From Lutispora saccharofermentans (GTDB lineage Bacteria > Bacillota > Clostridia > Lutisporales > Lutisporaceae), in the NCBI RefSeq assembly GCF_024363565.1, contig NZ_JAJEKE010000002.1:372001-436000 (forward strand): a stretch of 64,000 nucleotides of DNA, read 5' to 3'. The notes below the pieces were generated by a model, which was not told where the DNA came from, searched no databases, and saw only the letters and a list, made by a program, of their open reading frames with translations. Shown piece by piece: positions 1 to 6,857 of this stretch. The translations under genes and the position numbers were made by a program. Numbering within the stretch: the first letter of the stretch is position 1; each line of letters opens with the position of its first letter.

Positions 1-47
1 GCATTGATAATTACAAGGAAGAAGCAATTTTAGTAAAAGAAATATAA
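1..47 (+). CDS. Possible 3' tail of an upstream gene
   Basis: An open frame enters from the window edge and ends at a TAA at 45-47, reading IDNYKEEAILVKEI at its end. A hairpin that looks like a terminator follows directly. Too little is visible to name a family. In this neighbourhood a small immunity or antitoxin gene would be unsurprising, but that is only a guess. Confidence 0.25.
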   Translation, partial: IDNYKEEAILVKEI

Positions 48-60
48 TTATTTTATGCTG

Positions 61-98
61 GAGGCGGTTATCCATATGATGACCGTCTTTCTTTCTTC
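61..98 (+). terminator. Rho-independent terminator-like hairpin
   Basis: The arms GGCGGTTATC and GATGACCGTC pair around a CATAT loop with two mismatches, followed by the T-rich stretch TTTCTTTCTTC. It would end transcription of the gene entering from the left edge. Confidence 0.55.
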
Positions 99-161
99 TT
101 AAGTAAAGAGTAGACATAAAATTTGTAAACCGAAACTGGAAATAGATAGACAGCGCAATAT

Positions 162-251
162 CACAGAAGAAAAACGGTTGTACCTGTTCATGGGAACAAG
201 TCATTAGGTAGAGGTTTGTTAGAGGCTATTAAGAAGCAAGCAGGATTTTAA
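162..251 (+). pseudogene. hicA: 5'-truncated hicA toxin remnant
   Basis: The frame ending at the TAA at 249-251 reads HRRKTVVPVHGNKSLGRGLL and ends in KKQAGF. This is the C-terminal strand and helix of HicA mRNA interferases, including the conserved VPVHGNK segment. The N-terminal half with the catalytic histidine is missing. Upstream sequence at 155-172 is identical over 18 bases to a piece of RHS-repeat DNA at 5482-5499, so the gene seems cut off by an RHS recombination joint. It lies 19 bases before hicB in the usual toxin-antitoxin order. Without its first half it should not make an active toxin. Confidence 0.7.
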
Positions 252-270
252 ATGTAAGGGGAAGAGAAGT

Positions 271-528
271 ATGGATAGGAATATAATGTTTTATGCAGTT
301 TTTGATTATGATGATGACCCAATATCAATATATTTCCCGGATTTACCTGGCTGTTTTTCATGTGGTAGTTCTACAGAAGAAGCAATGACAATGGCTAAAG
401 AAGCATTAGACCTATATCTTGAGGATATGAAAGAAGATGAAATACCTAGGGCAAACCCATATGAAGAAATAAAAGCCAAAGGGCTAAATCAAAGGATATT
501 TCCTATAAAAACATCAAGGAAGCGTTAG
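271..528 (+). CDS. hicB: HicB-family antitoxin
   Basis: This 85-residue protein has the compact HicB fold. The N-terminal half is typical: a YAVFDYDDDPISIYFPDLPGC strand-rich stretch with the PDLPGC motif, then SSTEEAMTMAKEALDLYL. In the family this RNase-H-like domain binds and blocks HicA. The C-terminus is short and lacks an obvious ribbon-helix-helix or HTH extension, so DNA binding is uncertain. The start has a plausible purine-rich site (AAGGGGAAGAGAAG) just upstream. It follows a truncated hicA, so it is now an orphan antitoxin. Its last codons lie inside a repeat (518-547) that recurs at other cassette borders nearby, so the 3' end may be a recombination joint. Confidence 0.85.
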   Translation: MDRNIMFYAVFDYDDDPISIYFPDLPGCFSCGSSTEEAMTMAKEALDLYLEDMKEDEIPRANPYEEIKAKGLNQRIFPIKTSRKR

Positions 529-547
529 GACGGTTCTTTTTGCTTCT
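518..547 (+). repeat. Cassette-junction repeat, copy 1
   Basis: The sequence GGAAGCGTTAGGACGGTTCT followed by TTTTGCTTCT recurs in similar form at 2015-2049, 3641-3659 (first half only) and 9614-9643. Each copy sits between a small gene or cassette and a fragment of RHS-repeat coding DNA. It overlaps the last codons of hicB here. Confidence 0.7.
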
Positions 548-574
548 AAAATTTATACCTATACTATTGACAGC

Positions 575-965
575 GGCAGCATGTAAAAGGAAATATATAT
601 GTAAGTAAAGAATATTCATATTTTTACTCTGCCTTTGTTTATAAGAAAAGCAGACATAGAGACGTAACAGCTCTGTTGAATGCAAGGTACTATGACCCAA
701 AGATAGCAAGGTTCCTTACAGAGGATACCTATGGGGGGCAAATATATGACCTGCTGAGACAGCATGGGATAAAGAACATTCAAACAAAGCAGAACAAGAT
801 TTAGTGCAGAAATATTCAGATAAATGGACTGAATACAATTAAAAAGGAAGAAAAGACGGATATACAGTAAATAAAAATACAAATGAAATAGTAGGGAAAG
901 AAAAAGGCAAAAAGGATAAAGAGGGCAAAAGCACAATTGTAATTAATAGAAAAGCGGTTAAGCCT
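575..965 (+). pseudogene. RHS/YD-repeat C-terminal fragment (decayed)
   Basis: Broken frames encode the hallmark end of the RHS core: LLNARYYDPKIARFLTED near 676-729. After a frameshift come pieces such as AEQDLVQKYSDKWTEYN, a stop, and VNKNTNEIVGKEK. The same peptides occur in the better preserved copy at 2247-3407, so this is a damaged duplicate of that cassette. The upstream RHS barrel is absent. RHS proteins are large secreted polymorphic toxins whose C-terminal tip is swapped by recombination just after the RYYDP region, which fits the repeated, truncated nature of this piece. Confidence 0.8.
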
Positions 966-1155
966 CGAAATGCTGTGTTTCAAGCGTATTTCCAGCAAAA
1001 GATTAGTGAAGAAAAAACTAAGTCTTAGGCACTTGTATGCATCATGCGTAGACTTGTGAATATTATTATGGTACGCTGGAAAATCGACCGCCCAAACTAT
1101 CAAAAGATAACGCTGTGTGATAAAATGGTAGCAGAAAATGTAAAGGGTGGGGGTT

Positions 1156-2004
1156 ATGAGCAATATAAAACTTTTTGAATCAAAAAAAGTAAGATCCCAA
1201 TGGAATGAAGGCGAGCAAAGATGGTACTTTTCTATAATAGATGTGGTTGAAATTCTTTCAGAAGCTGATAATGCTAGAAGATATTGGAGTGATCTTAAAA
1301 GAAAGCTGAAAAAAGAAGGCTTTGACGAACTGTACGAAAAAATCGTACAGTTGAGAATGGAAGCAAAAGACGGTAAACTTAGGGAAACTGATGCTGCTGA
1401 TGCAACGACCTTACTAAGAATTATTCAGTCCATTCCATCGCCTAAAGCGGAGCCTTTCAAAAGATGGTTGGCCCAAGTTGGAAATGAACGGCTTGAGGAA
1501 ATCGAAAATCCTGAACTTGCTACTCAACGGATTAGAGAAACCTACAAAATGAAAGGCTATAGCGATGATTGGATTGAAAAACGTATGCGTGGCATTGCAG
1601 TTCGCGATGAATTGACAGATGAGTGGAAAAAACGAGGAGTTAAGGAGCAGAAGGAATATTCAATTTTGACTGCCGAAATAAGCAGATCCACATTTGGAAT
1701 GACACCCACTGAATATAAGAAATTTAAAGAATTAAACAGACCAACCGAGAACCTTCGTGACCACATGACAGACCTTGAATTGATTTTCACAATGCTTGGT
1801 GAGGCTTCTACAACAGAGATAGCACGAAACCGGGATGCACAAGGTTTTATAGAGAATCTTACGGCAGCATATGAGGGTGGTACTGTTGCCGGAAACGCCA
1901 GAAAAGAGCTTGAATCAAAAACGGGGCAGAAGGTTGTAACAAAGAAAAACTACAAGAAACTTACAGAAGGTGAGAAACGAAAGCAGTTGAAGGATAAGCA
2001 ATAA
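1156..2004 (+). CDS. BRO-N domain phage-antirepressor-like protein
   Basis: The product is 282 residues if started at ATG 1156, which has the better ribosome site (AAAGGGTGGGGG); a GTG at 1147 is in frame. The N-terminal third (roughly residues 5-110) resembles the BRO-N/DinD-type domain: KKVRSQWNEGEQRWYFSIIDVV, then NARRYWSDLKRKL and the later AEPFKRWLAQVG. The middle and C-terminal parts are charged and helical and end in a lysine-rich tail. BRO-N proteins bind DNA and occur in prophages and mobile regions, often as antirepressors or in DNA-damage responses. The gene stands between two RHS fragments. A 65-base piece of it (1645-1709) is duplicated exactly at 5661-5725. Confidence 0.8.
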   Translation: MSNIKLFESKKVRSQWNEGEQRWYFSIIDVVEILSEADNARRYWSDLKRKLKKEGFDELYEKIVQLRMEAKDGKLRETDAADATTLLRIIQSIPSPKAEPFKRWLAQVGNERLEEIENPELATQRIRETYKMKGYSDDWIEKRMRGIAVRDELTDEWKKRGVKEQKEYSILTAEISRSTFGMTPTEYKKFKELNRPTENLRDHMTDLELIFTMLGEASTTEIARNRDAQGFIENLTAAYEGGTVAGNARKELESKTGQKVVTKKNYKKLTEGEKRKQLKDKQ

Positions 2005-2014
2005 AGTTTTTGAC

Positions 2015-2049
2015 AGAAGCATTGGGGAGCAGTGGTTCTTTTTGCTTCT
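2015..2049 (+). repeat. Cassette-junction repeat, copy 2
   Basis: AGAAGCATTGGGGAGCAGTG followed by GTTCTTTTTGCTTCT lies 11 bases after the BRO gene stop and just before the next RHS fragment. It matches copies at 518-547 and 9614-9643, and the first half matches 3641-3659. Confidence 0.7.
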
Positions 2050-2099
2050 GATTATATATACATATTCATGACGGCAACATGCAAAGAAAATATGTATGA

Positions 2100-2246
2100 T
2101 ATGTAAGTAGAGAGTATTCATATTTTTACTCTGCTTTTGATTATAAGAAAAGCAGACATAGAGACCTAACAGGTCCGCTGAATGTCAGATACTATGACCC
2201 CAAGATAGCAAGATTTCTTACTGAGGTACCTATAGGGGACAAATAT
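2100..2246 (+). pseudogene. RHS core end without a start, joined in frame to the next ORF
   Basis: After an in-frame TGA near 2097 the frame reads on through EYSYFYSAFDYKKSRHRDL and RYYDPKIARFLTE directly into the ORF at 2247. Compared with the other copies there is a one-base loss just after FLTE and a one-base gain about 30 bases later, so the RHS frame is restored at LNLYIYCYNEP. No upstream start or secretion signal exists, so this is the cut end of an RHS gene, as in orphan toxin cassettes. Confidence 0.7.
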
Positions 2247-3407
2247 ATGACCCGCATGAGCTTGAATCTATACATATACTGTTATAATGAACCAATAATG
2301 TATATAGACCCAACCGGACATATAGTAACAGATTGGGATAAAGAACATCTAAGCAAAGCAGAACAAGATTTAGTACAGGAATATTCAGATAAATGGACTG
2401 AATACAATGGAAAAGCAAATGACCCCGGTCTTACTCAAAAAGAAAAAGAAAAAGCATTAGAAGAAAGAGACAAACAACATGACGATTCTGAAAAAATAAG
2501 GGACAAGTATAGAAACGAAAATGAAGTAGGCAGAGGAGACGGATATGCAGTAAATAAAAACACAAATGAGATAGTGGGTAAAGAAAAAGAGAAAAAGGAT
2601 AAAGAAGATAAAAAAGGTAAGAGCACAAATGATGTAGCTGGAAAAGACAAAATTAAACCTAGTACTCAAGGAACTATAGGGCTTGGAAGCACACCAAAGG
2701 GAACGGGCACTGCTGGAACATCTACAATATTCGCTATAAGTAGTGAGAATAAAAATGTGGACATTGCATATACCAAATGGTGGGATACTCATCCGCAGCT
2801 ATCATATACTAATGATCCAAGATATTCTGAAATCTCCATAGCTGCTTTCCAAAATAAACTGCTTGATATGTCAAAGCGTGGTGTAGATGTAAGCAAACTA
2901 TCTATAGAAGAACTATATAAGCTTTTTGAAGATGAAGCCAGCTTCCAATCAGGTGCCACCTTGGCATTGTCTGGCATTGCAGTAAGCATAACAAAGAATG
3001 GTGTTATGGCAGTCAGTGGGGGAGCGAGTAGTACTATAAAAGGATTTAATGCAGTAGAATCCAAAATTATCAATGAAGCGAAAACCATAATTAGCTCACC
3101 AGACTTTGCAAAGATTAAAGCTGCACATGGAGCTGGTCAGAGTGTGACAGTTAACATTGGGGATAGAATAATACAGTATGAGCCCGGATTACCTGCATCA
3201 GGAATGACAATGTTTGGAGAAAACGGATTCCTAATTGGTAGGGAAGCTTTTACCTCAAGTGGAGAATTGTCAAAAACGGTACTGCATGAATTATATAGGT
3301 TAAATACCAGTGCTTCTTCGGCGGGGATATCAGGAGGACTTGCAGCACAAGAAACAAAGGCAGCATTCGACTTTGCAGAAAGAGCATTTAAGGAGTTGAT
3401 AATATGA
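2247..3407 (+). CDS. RHS C-terminal tip (polymorphic toxin module), orphan
   Basis: The 386-residue ORF begins with the last RHS motif (LNLYIYCYNEPIMYIDPTGH, about residues 5-24). A very charged linker follows (about 30-130, rich in K, E and D), then a Gly/Thr/Ser stretch, then a C-terminal globular domain (about 170-386). That domain contains GENGFLIGREAFTSSGEL, TVLHELYRLNTS and ETKAAFDFAERA. The HELYR segment near residue 349 and the ETKAA segment are candidate functional residues, but I do not recognise the toxin family. In RHS proteins this position is the released toxin. A possible ribosome site (AGGGG) precedes ATG 2247, yet the protein lacks a signal and the RHS shell, so it cannot be delivered as encoded. 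The next gene overlaps it by four bases (ATGA), as toxin-immunity pairs often do. Confidence 0.75.
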   Translation: MTRMSLNLYIYCYNEPIMYIDPTGHIVTDWDKEHLSKAEQDLVQEYSDKWTEYNGKANDPGLTQKEKEKALEERDKQHDDSEKIRDKYRNENEVGRGDGYAVNKNTNEIVGKEKEKKDKEDKKGKSTNDVAGKDKIKPSTQGTIGLGSTPKGTGTAGTSTIFAISSENKNVDIAYTKWWDTHPQLSYTNDPRYSEISIAAFQNKLLDMSKRGVDVSKLSIEELYKLFEDEASFQSGATLALSGIAVSITKNGVMAVSGGASSTIKGFNAVESKIINEAKTIISSPDFAKIKAAHGAGQSVTVNIGDRIIQYEPGLPASGMTMFGENGFLIGREAFTSSGELSKTVLHELYRLNTSASSAGISGGLAAQETKAAFDFAERAFKELII

Positions 3408-3607
3408 TATCATCAAAAACACAAAAATGGATTGAGGCGGGTAAGTTAATTGCTGAGAATCCAGATGCAAAGATTTTGTGCCCAGAATGTGAACAGAATA
3501 ATCTTGAGGTAAAAGATATAAGAAACGACAACAATGTTTCAGAGTTAGAGAGAATAATGTATTGTTCCAATTGTGGAGCTAGAAATATTTTAAGATTGAA
3601 ACGATAG
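3404..3607 (+). CDS. Small zinc-ribbon protein, probable immunity partner of the RHS tip
   Basis: A 67-residue protein whose ATG overlaps the stop of the RHS toxin ORF. It has an N-terminal helix (SSKTQKWIEAGKLIAENP) and two CxxC pairs, Cys26/Cys29 and Cys54/Cys57, which should bind one zinc ion as a ribbon. The position directly behind an RHS C-terminal module is where immunity genes lie, so an inhibitor role is inferred from context only. A repeat of the cassette-junction type follows at 3641-3659, consistent with toxin and partner moving as one unit. No family name is recognised with certainty. Confidence 0.7.
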   Translation: MISSKTQKWIEAGKLIAENPDAKILCPECEQNNLEVKDIRNDNNVSELERIMYCSNCGARNILRLKR

Positions 3608-3640
3608 AGCTATTATAAGGTCACACAGTTTCGGCTGATG

Positions 3641-3659
3641 AAAAGCATTGGGGACGGTT
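3641..3659 (+). repeat. Cassette-junction repeat, copy 3 (half)
   Basis: AAAAGCATTGGGGACGGTT matches the first half of the junction repeats at 518, 2015 and 9614. It lies 33 bases after the putative immunity gene. The TTTTTGCTTCT half is missing. Confidence 0.6.
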
Positions 3660-3826
3660 AATTTATTATAATTTTTATAGATTAAGATGTTTTTGTTTAT
3701 AGAGACTGGGGGGGCATGCCCCCAGAGACTGTGAAAAAAAGGGGCTTTAACGTTACGTAACTGGGGTAAGGTCTATGGGGAGCTGTCCATCATGTATGAA
3801 GGCAGGCTTTCTGAGTAGCAAAAAAC

Positions 3827-3893
3827 AAACGGCATATCAAGAGTAAATAAACGTCCTTTCCAAGGGCGCTCTTGACATGCCATTCGTTTTTCA
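3827..3893 (-). terminator. Terminator downstream of the flavodoxin operon
   Basis: The inverted repeat ACGGCATATCAAGAG / CTCTTGACATGCCATTCGT encloses a smaller GTCCTT...AAGGGC pairing. On the minus strand the stem ends in GTTTGTTTTTTGCT, a fitting T-rich tail for the leftward flavodoxin transcript. Confidence 0.6.
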
Positions 3894-4002
3894 CTAAAGT
3901 GTAGTTAGGGCTTGCATGCCAAACTCTGGCCTGCAAACCCACACAAATATTGTCATAGAAAGCTATTTACAAAGAAAATTTCACACCGCCATGAAAATGT
4001 GA

Positions 4003-4551
4003 TTATTTTCGGGCTTTTATGGCATCAATCATGGTGACGATGGCGGATTTGTCCGTAAAATCCACAACCTGACCATAGGTTGCCAGCATATCTTTCTCTT
4101 CCTTACTCAATTCGGCTTCAGGTTTCTTTCTGATCATTTTAACCATCATGCTCATCATGATGCGATGAATAAAATTGAGCCTCGGGTAATCAATGCCGCC
4201 TCTAAAATGGAAGATATTAATTTTGCTCTCCATTTCAGGAGTAAGCACCTTCGATAACGAACTGCGGATGCTGTTTATATTCTTTTCATCGCTTACATCA
4301 GCAGCGCCTACAGTAAAAAGGTACAGTGACTTATCCGCAATAGATTGAAACGACTTGGTGATCAACGAAACGCCGTTTACGCCGCCCGCATAAAGGCCGC
4401 CGCCATAAATAATGACATCATAATTTCGTAAATCTGAAGGTTTTATCCTTCCGGCTTCCATTAGCTCCGCGTCTAACTCCTGCGCAATCCACTGCGCATA
4501 TCTTTTAGTAAAGCCATACCTGGATTTATATATGACGATCGCTTTTTTCAT
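4003..4551 (-). CDS. Flavodoxin-domain protein
   Basis: This 182-residue protein begins MKKAIVIYKSRYGFTKRYAQ, the FMN-phosphate loop of flavodoxin-like folds (residues about 8-16). Next come DYDVIIYGGGLYAGGVNG-type and LFTVGAADV segments that would line the isoalloxazine ring. Length and layout resemble the HemG-like flavodoxin-domain proteins common in clostridia, used in anaerobic redox reactions; the partner is unknown. Its start overlaps the end of the marR gene by 26 bases, so the two are co-translated. A conserved flavoprotein under a redox- or drug-responsive MarR repressor suggests a stress or quinone-detoxification role, which is inference. Confidence 0.8.
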   Translation of the reverse strand: MKKAIVIYKSRYGFTKRYAQWIAQELDAELMEAGRIKPSDLRNYDVIIYGGGLYAGGVNGVSLITKSFQSIADKSLYLFTVGAADVSDEKNINSIRSSLSKVLTPEMESKINIFHFRGGIDYPRLNFIHRIMMSMMVKMIRKKPEAELSKEEKDMLATYGQVVDFTDKSAIVTMIDAIKARK

Positions 4552-4990
4552 ATTGCATTTTCATCCTTTCGAGATTGTTAAAAAGTGTTTCCATCGTGAT
4601 TCTGGCGCTTTCCTGAAGATCAGCGTTAATTCCATCAAAAAGCTGTTCCAGAAAGGCAGCTCCCTTGGCTTCAAATTGGGTGAAGAACAGAAATGTCTTT
4701 TCAGTCAGAGCTACGGATAAATTCCGTTTATCCTGCTTGTTTACGCAAAGCGTAACATAGCCTTTAGCAGAGAGAACCCCCAGCATTTTTCGTACATTCT
4801 GCCTGGTGCTGCCAATAAACTCTGCTATTTCCGTTACGGATGGCTGTTTATTCTCCATATTAAAAATCATGATAAGCAGTAACCATTGCTTTAATGTCAT
4901 CTGCTCCAAGAAAGCGTCTCCCAAAGTTTGCAGCTTATTTGCGAGAAGAAAAATACTGCCAAAGAGGTATTCTTTGGTCGGAATATCCAT
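4526..4990 (-). CDS. MarR-family transcriptional regulator
   Basis: From ATG 4990 the product is 154 residues. That start has GGAGG eight bases upstream; a longer in-frame start at 5080 would run through the promoter and is rejected. The winged helix is clear: MTLKQWLLLIMI, then PSVTEIAEFIGSTRQNVRKML as the recognition helix region, then LSAKGYVTLCVNKQDKRNLSVALTEK as the wing. MarR proteins act as dimers on short palindromes and let go on binding a ligand or on oxidation. The gene leads an operon with the flavodoxin gene, and a palindrome sits exactly between its -35 and -10 boxes, so autorepression is very likely. Confidence 0.88.
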   Translation of the reverse strand: MDIPTKEYLFGSIFLLANKLQTLGDAFLEQMTLKQWLLLIMIFNMENKQPSVTEIAEFIGSTRQNVRKMLGVLSAKGYVTLCVNKQDKRNLSVALTEKTFLFFTQFEAKGAAFLEQLFDGINADLQESARITMETLFNNLERMKMQYEKSDRHI

Positions 4991-5030
4991 ATTGTAATCC
5001 TCCAAATCATTACGCAACTTATTGCTTATT

Positions 5031-5059
5031 ATTATACGCAACAAGTTGCGTTTTGTCAA
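5031..5059 (-). promoter_or_regulatory. Promoter of the marR-flavodoxin operon
   Basis: On the minus strand TTGACA (5059-5054) and TATAAT (5036-5031) are separated by 17 bases. Both boxes are perfect sigma-A consensus. The transcript would start about 30 bases before the ribosome site of marR. Confidence 0.88.
5036..5051. promoter_or_regulatory. Probable MarR operator
   Basis: ACGCAACAAGTTGCGT is a perfect palindrome with 7-base arms and an AA centre, lying inside the -35/-10 spacer. A second, weaker site (ACGCAACTTATTGC, about 5012-5025) lies downstream of the -10 box. A repressor bound here would exclude RNA polymerase. Confidence 0.75.
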
Positions 5060-5162
5060 ACATATTGAAGGATTACACATTGTAGGAATTAAAATTGTTT
5101 TATGCTTGAGTTTAGGCTATAATAAAAATAATTATACAGATTTTTAAGAAGGGGTTGAGAGA

Positions 5163-5420
5163 ATGACAAATGAAGAATTTCAAAACCTTGTATTAGAAAA
5201 ATTAAACAAAATAGATAAAGAGGTAAATGGAATTAAAAATCATACCGCAAGTTTAATGGAATTTAGAACAGAAGTTAATGCACAATTGGAAACAATAAAT
5301 AAAAGATTAGATACAACTAATGAAAAAATAGACACTATAATTGAGGACAATAAATCTATTCATGGACTTCTTGGAGAGCATGAAGTTGCGATAAGAACGC
5401 TAAGGCGCAAGCCGGTATAA
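5163..5420 (+). CDS. Small coiled-coil protein of unknown function
   Basis: An 85-residue protein preceded by AGAAGGGG at a good distance. Residues about 8-72 form a heptad-like helix (LEKLNKIDKEVNGIKNHTAS, then TINKRLDTTNEKIDTIIEDN). It ends in TLRRKPV. Similar short helical proteins are common in clostridia and phage-derived regions, but no function is recognised. It is a single-gene unit with its own terminator. Confidence 0.7.
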   Translation: MTNEEFQNLVLEKLNKIDKEVNGIKNHTASLMEFRTEVNAQLETINKRLDTTNEKIDTIIEDNKSIHGLLGEHEVAIRTLRRKPV

Positions 5421-5449
5421 GATGATTCTTTATATCGGCTTTTCTTTTT
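5408..5449 (+). terminator. Terminator of the coiled-coil gene
   Basis: AAGCCGGTATAAG pairs with CTTTATATCGGCTT around ATGATT, followed by TTCTTTTT. The stem starts inside the last codons of the gene. Confidence 0.75.
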
Positions 5450-5462
5450 ACTTCTATAATAG

Positions 5463-5560
5463 TATCCGAATATTTACAACGGCAATATCACAGAAGAAAC
5501 AGGAGAAGCTGATAACCCATACAGATATGACGGAGAAACAGACCCATATAGGGAGTGTTC
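5463..5560 (+). pseudogene. RHS repeat scrap
   Basis: One frame reads YNGNITEETGEADNPYRYDG followed by ETDPYRE, a typical YD/RHS repeat. It has no start, no stop of its own and no flanking RHS sequence. It is part of the same family of relics as 575-965, 2100-3407 and 9655-9955. Confidence 0.7.
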
Positions 5561-5660
5561 CGCAATCTGTGTAAACGGAATAATCTAACAAAAATTTTTG
5601 CATAATAATGCTTTTATTCATACGCAAGATAGGGCAACGCTGGGGAGCGACCCCCGCCTC

Positions 5661-5725
5661 GAGCAGAAGGAATATTCAATTTTGACTGCCGAAATAAGCA
5701 GATCCACATTTGGAATGACACCCAC
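5661..5725 (+). repeat. Exact 65-base duplicate of part of the BRO gene
   Basis: The stretch is identical to 1645-1709 (65 of 65 bases by eye) and is out of any gene here. It is flanked by unrelated sequence on both sides, so a small block was copied 4 kb away. Confidence 0.9.
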
Positions 5726-5796
5726 GTTTTAATAGCAATAACAGTAATTCCTTGGGTTATGACGATATTTCCGGCATTTTCATGATTATAAATCAC

Positions 5797-5819
5797 AACT
5801 ACCGGCTAAGCCGGTAGTT
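5797..5819. terminator. GC-rich hairpin, possible terminator
   Basis: AACTACCGGCT and AGCCGGTAGTT form an 11-base perfect stem around A. It lies 32 bases beyond the 3' end of the leftward SPOCS-like gene. T-runs on either side are weak. Confidence 0.5.
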
Positions 5820-5851
5820 TGCTTTCCCGTATAAGGATTCAACATATTTTT

Positions 5852-6667
5852 TTATTGCTTGGTAATTTTCACTGCAAATTTTATAACATCTGTATCCATT
5901 ATACCTTGAATATAAGGTAATACGTAAGCAGCAGTATCATTTTCAGCAGACATATCTGCTTCTTCATAATTTATGCTCTTACTTATACTGCCATTGTCAA
6001 GCAATTCAGCTGATATGATTTCACATGCATCTCCTATCTGTGCACCTTCTATAGGAATATAACATCTAAAAGGTATCCAAGCAGTTGTATGGCGAACAAC
6101 CCCATCGACAGCTACAGGATTTAATTCATTAATCTTGACAGCAAGTTTTTCTTCTTCTTTCTTTTCCTCATTTTTCTTGTCTTCCTTATTCTCATCCTTT
6201 TCCTTATTACTATTTTTTTGATCCTCAGCTTTTACTGTATTATACATAATGGTTTTCTGTATATGGCCACCGACAAACACGGCGTTTTCAATTACATCTA
6301 CATCTGATAATTCAAGCGTTCTTTCAGCATTAATTACTTTAAGCACCCTATCTTTTTCTGGTGGTGCAAAGTAAACCTCACTTTCAATTGCATGTTGACA
6401 TATTTTTATATTAGATTCTTCGGAGGCTTCATTTATCCCCACAAAGGTTCTTTTAATCGCTGTGCCAGACTCCCGCTTCCTTTTGTTAGATTTGTTAGTT
6501 TCTTCGTTAGATTTGTTAGTCTCTTCGTTAGATTTGTTAGTCTCTGCGCTGGATTCCTCAACATCAGTTGCAGATTCACTTGATTTGTATTTTTTTTCTT
6601 CATTAGTCCTGCAGTTTTTTACATTTTTACTATGGTTATGTTTATATTTTGAATTATGAGTGTACAA
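5852..6667 (-). CDS. SPOCS (DUF3794)-like protein with charged insert, copy 1
   Basis: The product is 271 residues from a TTG start that has GGAGG nine bases upstream. The N-terminal 65 residues are low-complexity and include three tandem ETNKSNE units. The rest resembles the SPOCS domain of spore coat and SipL-type proteins: PEKDRVLKVI, then ENAVFVGGHIQKTIMYNTV, then VRHTTAWIPFRCYIPIEGA and GDACEIISAELLD. The two halves of the domain are split by a run of K, E, N and D (about residues 148-172). SPOCS proteins take part in spore coat and exosporium assembly. A close paralogue follows upstream on the same strand. The domain call rests on motif pattern only. Confidence 0.65.
   Translation of the reverse strand: MYTHNSKYKHNHSKNVKNCRTNEEKKYKSSESATDVEESSAETNKSNEETNKSNEETNKSNKRKRESGTAIKRTFVGINEASEESNIKICQHAIESEVYFAPPEKDRVLKVINAERTLELSDVDVIENAVFVGGHIQKTIMYNTVKAEDQKNSNKEKDENKEDKKNEEKKEEEKLAVKINELNPVAVDGVVRHTTAWIPFRCYIPIEGAQIGDACEIISAELLDNGSISKSINYEEADMSAENDTAAYVLPYIQGIMDTDVIKFAVKITKQ
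6486..6551. repeat. Three tandem 21-base repeats inside the SPOCS-like gene
   Basis: The unit TTAGATTTGTTAGTCTCTTCG is repeated three times with one or two changes. It encodes the ETNKSNE heptapeptide repeats on the minus strand. Slippage could change the number of units. Confidence 0.85.
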
Positions 6668-6857
6668 TTCAATTAACCTCCTTATTAACTATTAATTTAG
6701 TTAAGAAATAACATAACAGGTAGATTTAAAGGCTATCTATCCACATACTCAACAGCTGTAAATCTATAATTATAAATCTAACTGTAAAATCATCTGCAAT
6801 CCCCTGTTTCCAAGTGGCTATTGTTATTTTTTACTTCAATGCAAGTAAAATGTGAAT

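Larger units (their letters stand above)
3608..4002. other. Intergenic region with two hairpins
   Basis: No gene is visible. It holds the junction half-repeat, a GC-rich hairpin near 3706-3725 (CTGGGGG and CCCCCAG around a GCATG-containing loop) and the terminator described separately. Confidence 0.5.

Noticed and set aside
6486..6551. Short regular repeats that could suggest a CRISPR array
   Set aside because: The three 21-base units are contiguous without spacers and lie in frame within a coding gene, so they are peptide repeats.
6392..6659. Plus-strand frames rich in Leu, Val and Phe opposite the SPOCS-like gene
   Set aside because: They are the antisense of the Ser/Glu/Lys/Asn repeat region and lack starts with ribosome sites.
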